Shown here piece after piece: positions 59,042 through 64,000 of a stretch of DNA of 64,000 bases (position 1 is its first letter; the number at the start of each line of letters is the position of its first letter). The DNA lies in assembly GCA_963733135.1 (NCBI GenBank), contig CAVTBX010000010.1, positions 62,001-126,000 on the forward strand, given 5' to 3'. The notes beneath the pieces are model-generated. The model was given only the letters and a program-made list of their open reading frames with translations, was not told the DNA's origin and did not search any database. The DNA comes from CAVTBX01 sp963733135 (GTDB taxonomy: Bacteria; Actinomycetota; Thermoleophilia; Gaiellales; Gaiellaceae). Both the position numbers and the translations under genes were made by a program.

Positions 59042-59476
59042 ATGGCTGGCGACATCAACCGCGTAACGCTCGTAGGACGCCTGACGCGCGACCCTGAGCT
59101 TCGACACCTGCCGTCGGGGAGCCCCGTGCTTCAGATGGGGCTCGCGGTCAACGGGCGGCAGAAGGACGACGGCGGCAACTGGATCGACAAGCCGAACTTC
59201 TTCGACGTGAAAGTCTTCGGAAACCAGGCCGAGATGCTGGCGCAGCACCTCTCGAAGGGGCGCAGGGTCGGAATCGACGGGCGGCTCGACTGGTCGTCCT
59301 GGGAGGCGCAGGACGGCTCGAAGCGCTCCAAGGTCGAAGTTGTCGCGTTCACGGTGCAGTTTCTCGACAGCCGCGGTGAGGGCGGGGAGCAGCGCGAGTA
59401 CGTCCCAGCGGGCGACGTCGCGGCCGACCGCTCCGACTTCGGCCCGTCGAGCACCGACGACGACATCCCCTTCTAG
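59042..59476 (+). CDS. ssb: Single-stranded DNA-binding protein
   Basis: 144 residues: an OB-fold NRVTLVGRLTRDPELRHLPS, NFFDVKVFGNQAEMLAQHLS, SKVEVVAFTVQFL, and the acidic C-terminal tip ending DDDIPF that binds replication partners. The linker is short. Located between rpsF and rpsR, 38 bases after rpsF. Confidence 0.97.
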   Translation: MAGDINRVTLVGRLTRDPELRHLPSGSPVLQMGLAVNGRQKDDGGNWIDKPNFFDVKVFGNQAEMLAQHLSKGRRVGIDGRLDWSSWEAQDGSKRSKVEVVAFTVQFLDSRGEGGEQREYVPAGDVAADRSDFGPSSTDDDIPF

Positions 59477-59497
59477 AACGAGGAGCGACGGAGAGCG

Positions 59498-59758
59498 ATG
59501 GCACAGCAGACGAAGCCGCGCAGACGTCCGCCCGGCGGGGGAGGCCCCATCCGGCGCAAGAGCTGCTACTTCTGCAAGGACAAGGTCGATCAGGTCGACT
59601 ACAAGAACATCAATCAGCTCCGCCGCTACATCTCGGAGAAGGGCAAGATCCGGTCGCGCCGGATCACGGGCGCATGCCGGCGCCACCAGGAGCAGGTCGC
59701 GGTCGCGGTAAAGCGCGCCCGCGAGATGGCGCTCCTGCCGTACGTCGAGAGCCGCTGA
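59498..59758 (+). CDS. rpsR: 30S ribosomal protein S18
   Basis: 86 residues with KSCYFCKDKVDQVDYKNINQ, LRRYISEKGKIRSRRITGAC and HQEQVAVAVKRAREMALLPY, the complete S18 pattern. It keeps two Cys (CYFC) plus the GAC Cys, so it may be the zinc-binding form. Its TGA overlaps the ATG of rplI. Confidence 0.97.
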   Translation: MAQQTKPRRRPPGGGGPIRRKSCYFCKDKVDQVDYKNINQLRRYISEKGKIRSRRITGACRRHQEQVAVAVKRAREMALLPYVESR

Positions 59759-60462
59759 TGGACGTCATCCTCCTTCGCGACGTCGACAAGGTCGGCCTCC
59801 GCGGCGAGGTCGTGAACGTCGCGCGCGGATTCATGCGGAACTACCTGGAGCCGCGGCGCCTCGCCGAGGCCGCGACGCCCGCGAAGGTCGCCGAGCTCGA
59901 GAAGCGCGAGGCGGTTCGTGCCCGCCACGAGGCGGGCACGTTCGAGCAGGCGCAAAAGATCGCGGAGACGCTCTCGCAGGCCGAGCTGCGCTTCGACGTC
60001 AATGCCGGCCCGCAGGGCACCCTCTTCGGCTCCGTGACGCCCACGGACATCGCCGACGAGCTCTGGACGACGAAGAAGATCCGGGTCGATCGGCGCAAGA
60101 TCGAGCTCAGCGAGCCGATCAAGCGAATCGGCCGATACTCGATCCCGATCGAGGTCTTCCAGGACGTAACCGCCGAGGTGCGGACGCTCGTCGTCCCCGA
60201 GGGCGGCCAGCTGCCCCCCGAAGAGGAGCTCGCGGCCATGGAGGCCGCAGCCCGCGCCGAGGAAGGCACTGAAACCGACGAGGAGATCGCGCACCTCGAA
60301 GGCGACGAGGAGTGGAGCGACGAGCTGCTGACGGCCGAGGAGGAGGCCGACCTCGAGGAGGCGACCCCGGCGGCAAATGCGGACGCAGACGCGGCCGGGG
60401 TGGAAGAGCCCGCTTCCGACGAGGCGGACATCGGCGAGTCACCGCCGCGCGAAGACCGCTAG
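59758..60462 (+). CDS. rplI: 50S ribosomal protein L9 with long acidic C-terminal extension
   Basis: 234 residues against about 150 in most bacteria. The first about 150 residues are a complete L9: MDVILLRDVDKVGLRGEVVN, GFMRNYLEPRRLAEAATPAK, LFGSVTPTDIADELW, RVDRRKIELSEPIKRIGRYS. The remaining about 85 residues are Glu/Asp/Ala-rich (AEEGTETDEEIAHLEGDEEW and on). The stop codon TAG lies within the first bases of the 170-bp inverted-repeat element, so the natural C-terminus may have been altered by its insertion. Confidence 0.95.
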   Translation: MDVILLRDVDKVGLRGEVVNVARGFMRNYLEPRRLAEAATPAKVAELEKREAVRARHEAGTFEQAQKIAETLSQAELRFDVNAGPQGTLFGSVTPTDIADELWTTKKIRVDRRKIELSEPIKRIGRYSIPIEVFQDVTAEVRTLVVPEGGQLPPEEELAAMEAAARAEEGTETDEEIAHLEGDEEWSDELLTAEEEADLEEATPAANADADAAGVEEPASDEADIGESPPREDR

Positions 60463-60628
60463 GAGGGTTTGGCGGAAAAGTCTTCGTTGTCGGGCTGTGT
60501 GCTGCTCGTTTCGAGGCAAGGACGCAGGGAGCGTTCGTACCGTGGGGTACGGGCGGGACTGAGGACGCCGCCTCGGGGCGTGCAGCGCAGCCCGGCGGCT
60601 CAACGGTTTTTCCGCCAAACCCTCCTAG
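60459..60628. mobile_element. 170-bp MITE-like element with 21-bp perfect terminal inverted repeats
   Basis: The ends (60459-60479 and 60608-60628) are exact inverted copies beginning CTAGGAGGGTTTGGCGG; CTAG at both outer ends could be a target-site duplication or part of the repeat. The 128-base interior is noncoding and contains a CGTACC-GTGG-GGTACG hairpin. It sits between rplI and dnaB, providing the rplI stop codon. The structure fits a miniature transposable element or a long stem-loop RNA. No transposase is near. Confidence 0.6.
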
Positions 60629-60827
60629 AGGCTCCAGGCGCCTTCCACCACCCGTCCACAGGCATGTGGGCGCCCGCAAGAAATTGCCGCTCCGAGCGGA
60701 GGAATTGTCCAGCGCCCGCACCGCCTTACGTGGACAGCGGTAACGCGAGCTGGGGATTCCGTCCGCTCGACCTGCGAACATAGGTTCTTCTTTACCTGCA
60801 CAAGAGCCTATTCTCGGAGCCGCGGTT
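60629..60827 (+). promoter_or_regulatory. Region upstream of dnaB
   Basis: 199 bases without coding features. A TATTCT at about 60808-60813 with TTTACC-like sequence upstream may be the dnaB promoter; it is weak by consensus. Direct copies of GCGCCCGC occur at about 60672 and 60714. Confidence 0.3.
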
Positions 60828-62222
<1,395 letters not shown>

Positions 62223-62285
62223 AGGCTGGGCCCGGCCACGTCGAGCGGGCTGCCTCCGACGGGCCGACGCTCTAAGCTCCGGCCG

Positions 62286-63581
62286 ATGCCTGCGACCGTG
62301 ATCGTGGGCGCCCAGTGGGGCGATGAGGGGAAGGGCAAGATCGTCGACCTCCTCGCACAGCACTCGGACGTCGTCTGCCGCTACCAGGGCGGGCCGAACG
62401 CCGGCCACACGATCGTCGTCGACGGCGAGACCTTCAAGATTCGCCAGATCCCCTCCGGTGTCGTGACAGGAAGGACGAACGTGATCGGAGCCGGCTGCGT
62501 CGTCGACCCGGAGGTCTTCCTGGCGGAGGTCGACGAGCTCGAGGCGCGCGGATGCACGACCGACGACGTCCATCTCTCCGGCGAGGCGCACCTGATCATG
62601 CCGTGGCACGTCGCGATCGACGGAGCCAGCGAGCGGCGGCTCGGCAGGCTCCAAATCGGAACGACCCGGCGCGGGATCGGCCCCTGCTACGCGGACAAGG
62701 CGATGCGGCTCGGCATCCGCGTCCAAGATCTCCTCGACCCGAAGATCCTCCGGCAGAAGATCGAAGTGGCGCTCGCCGAGAAGAACCTCTGGCTCGAGCG
62801 CGTCTACGGCGTGGACCCGCTCGACCTCGAGGAGCTAGCCGAGCGCCTGGAGGGCTACGCGCAGCGGATCCGACCGTATATCGCAGACACGTCCCTCCTT
62901 GTCGATCGCGCGCTCCGGGAGGGCAAGGCCGTGCTCCTCGAGGGCGCCCAGGGGACCCTCCTCGACCTCGACCATGGCACCTATCCGTTCGTGACGTCCT
63001 CGAACACCGTCGCGGCGAACGCGGCGACGGGCGTCGGGGTTGGGCCGAACCGCATCGACCGCGTGCTGGGCGTCGCGAAGGCGTACGTGACACGCGTCGG
63101 CGAAGGCCCCTTCCCGACGGAGATCGAGGGTCCCGACCAAGGGCGCGTCCGTGAGCTCGGCGGCGAGTTCGGAACCGTGACCGGCCGCGAGCGACGGTGC
63201 GGCTGGCTCGACCTCGTCGGTCTCAGGTACGCCGTTCGCGTAAACGGCATCACGTCGCTGGCCCTCACCAAGCTCGATGTGCTTTCGGCCTTCGACGAGC
63301 TGCCGGTCTGCGTCCGCTACAGGCTCGGGGACGGTGCGGAGACCGAGGAACTTCCGGCGCACCAGAGCGACTTCCACCACGCGAGGCCGGTGTACGAGAC
63401 GCTTGCCGGCTGGGCCGAGCCGCTCGACGACGTCGAGGCCCTCGACGAGCTGCCCGACGCAGCCCGGCGCTATGTCGGGTTCGTGGAGGAGGCGATCGGC
63501 GTCGAGGTGACCATGGTCGGCGTCGGCGCCGAGCGGGAGCGCGTTCTGGCCCCTGGTGGCCTAGCGGCCGCCGTCGCCTGA
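62286..63581 (+). CDS. purA: Adenylosuccinate synthetase
   Basis: 431 residues with the full motif set: VGAQWGDEGKGKIVDLLAQ (GTP loop, catalytic Asp), GGPNAGHTIVVDGETFKI (catalytic His), GTTRRGIGPCYADK, VLLEGAQGTLLDLDHGTYPF, SSNTVAANAATGVGVGPNRI, TGRERRCGWLDLVGLRYA, LTKLDVLS. It joins IMP and aspartate on the way to AMP. It converges on the MobA-like gene, 21 bases overlapping. Confidence 0.97.
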   Translation: MPATVIVGAQWGDEGKGKIVDLLAQHSDVVCRYQGGPNAGHTIVVDGETFKIRQIPSGVVTGRTNVIGAGCVVDPEVFLAEVDELEARGCTTDDVHLSGEAHLIMPWHVAIDGASERRLGRLQIGTTRRGIGPCYADKAMRLGIRVQDLLDPKILRQKIEVALAEKNLWLERVYGVDPLDLEELAERLEGYAQRIRPYIADTSLLVDRALREGKAVLLEGAQGTLLDLDHGTYPFVTSSNTVAANAATGVGVGPNRIDRVLGVAKAYVTRVGEGPFPTEIEGPDQGRVRELGGEFGTVTGRERRCGWLDLVGLRYAVRVNGITSLALTKLDVLSAFDELPVCVRYRLGDGAETEELPAHQSDFHHARPVYETLAGWAEPLDDVEALDELPDAARRYVGFVEEAIGVEVTMVGVGAERERVLAPGGLAAAVA

Positions 63582-64000
63582 GAGCCGGGTCAGGTCGGCC
63601 GGCTCGTTCACGTTCGCGAGCAAGACCGGATCGGCCTCGACCACTGCGGTCTCGAGCTCGCCGAGCGCGTCACCGAGCCTGAGGTCACCGCGCGCGAGGC
63701 GCGCTTCGAGCTCCGGGAGAGCACGCTTCCGAAACGCCGCCGGCAGAGGGCCGGTCTGGGTGACCGCCGCGTCAAGGCACGCGTCCGCGAGTCTCTGGAG
63801 GGTTGCCGCATCGACGAGCGGCACGTCGACGGGCAGACAGACCGCGGTTCCGGCCGAGCTGACTCGCAGGCCGGCAACGATGCCCGCCAGCGGCGCACGC
63901 ACCTCCGACCCGTCGTCAGTCACCTCGAAGGGGAGGTCGAGCTCGCCGGTCTTCCCGACAGCGAGCCGCTCGTCGAAGGCCTCCCCCAGAATCCGCCAAG
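63561..64000 (-). CDS. MobA-like molybdenum cofactor nucleotidyltransferase (partial, 5' end off the window)
   Basis: About 145 C-terminal residues are visible; the start is beyond the right edge. The readable part includes EVRAPLAGIVAGLR and VCLPVDVPLVDAATLQRLAD, the acceptor-binding D-x-P region of the MobA family, and PLPAAFRKRALPELEARLAR. It attaches GMP to molybdopterin, or belongs to a MocA-like relative; MoaDE elsewhere in the window supports a cofactor role. The nucleotide-binding N-terminal loop cannot be seen. Confidence 0.75.
   Translation of the reverse strand, partial: WRILGEAFDERLAVGKTGELDLPFEVTDDGSEVRAPLAGIVAGLRVSSAGTAVCLPVDVPLVDAATLQRLADACLDAAVTQTGPLPAAFRKRALPELEARLARGDLRLGDALGELETAVVEADPVLLANVNEPADLTRLSGDGGR

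Overview
The window is a high-GC, gene-dense bacterial chromosome segment. The gene content (mycobacterial-type NlpC/P60 and VanW-like cell-wall genes, biotin-dependent acyl-CoA carboxylase with a small epsilon-like subunit, a MoaD-MoaE fusion, GTG starts and overlapping ATGA/GTGA junctions throughout) suggests a deep-branching actinobacterium, most likely of the class Thermoleophilia; that placement is an inference. No phage, IS transposase, rRNA or CRISPR array was seen.

Layout. 1-10.3 kb: central carbon metabolism (citrate synthase, NAD-isocitrate dehydrogenase, malate dehydrogenase, succinyl-CoA synthetase split by a methyltransferase) with a streptomycin-kinase-like gene cut by the left edge, a PDZ/Lon-type protease and an aminotransferase. 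10.3-12.7 kb: an unusual locus made of an Asp-rich small peptide, an overlapping JmjC/cupin oxygenase and a convergent sucrase-ferredoxin-like protein. 12.7-28 kb: acyl-CoA carboxylase subunits, methylmalonyl-CoA-mutase-type large subunit, pgsA, glpK, an NlpC/P60 hydrolase, a GGDEF-HD-GYP regulator preceded by a structured leader and a 30-residue membrane peptide, a secreted metalloprotease and MoaDE. 28-33 kb: a divergent TetR/cupin pair with a clear promoter-operator, M29 aminopeptidase, LOG protein, BioY, VanW protein. 33-38.8 kb: selenocysteine machinery (selA, selB, tRNA-Sec) interleaved with an O-methyltransferase, an H-NOX-like gene, a nuclease and a possible small RNA. 38.8-42.6 kb: tandem dynamin-like GTPases. 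42.7-57 kb: a large branched-chain amino acid and threonine cluster (leuCD divergent from leuA, a degenerate leuB-like gene, ilvB, ilvN, ilvC, hom, ridA, thrC, thrB, ilvD, leuB). 57-64 kb: a muramoyl amidase, the rpsF-ssb-rpsR-rplI operon, a 170-bp inverted-repeat element, dnaB, purA and a MobA-like gene cut by the right edge.

Functionally the cluster from leuA to leuB contains the acetolactate-to-branched-chain steps together with homoserine-to-threonine steps, so precursors of isoleucine (threonine side and acetohydroxyacid side) are co-located. The Sec genes show that this organism can decode UGA as selenocysteine, although no selenoprotein gene was recognised here.

Sequence quality matters for the reader: about 30 places were found where a conserved protein continues in another frame, nearly all as if one extra G or C were present, and densest at 39-57 kb in housekeeping genes. 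I treat these as probable sequencing insertions and annotate each interrupted gene as one feature, stating where the frame changes.
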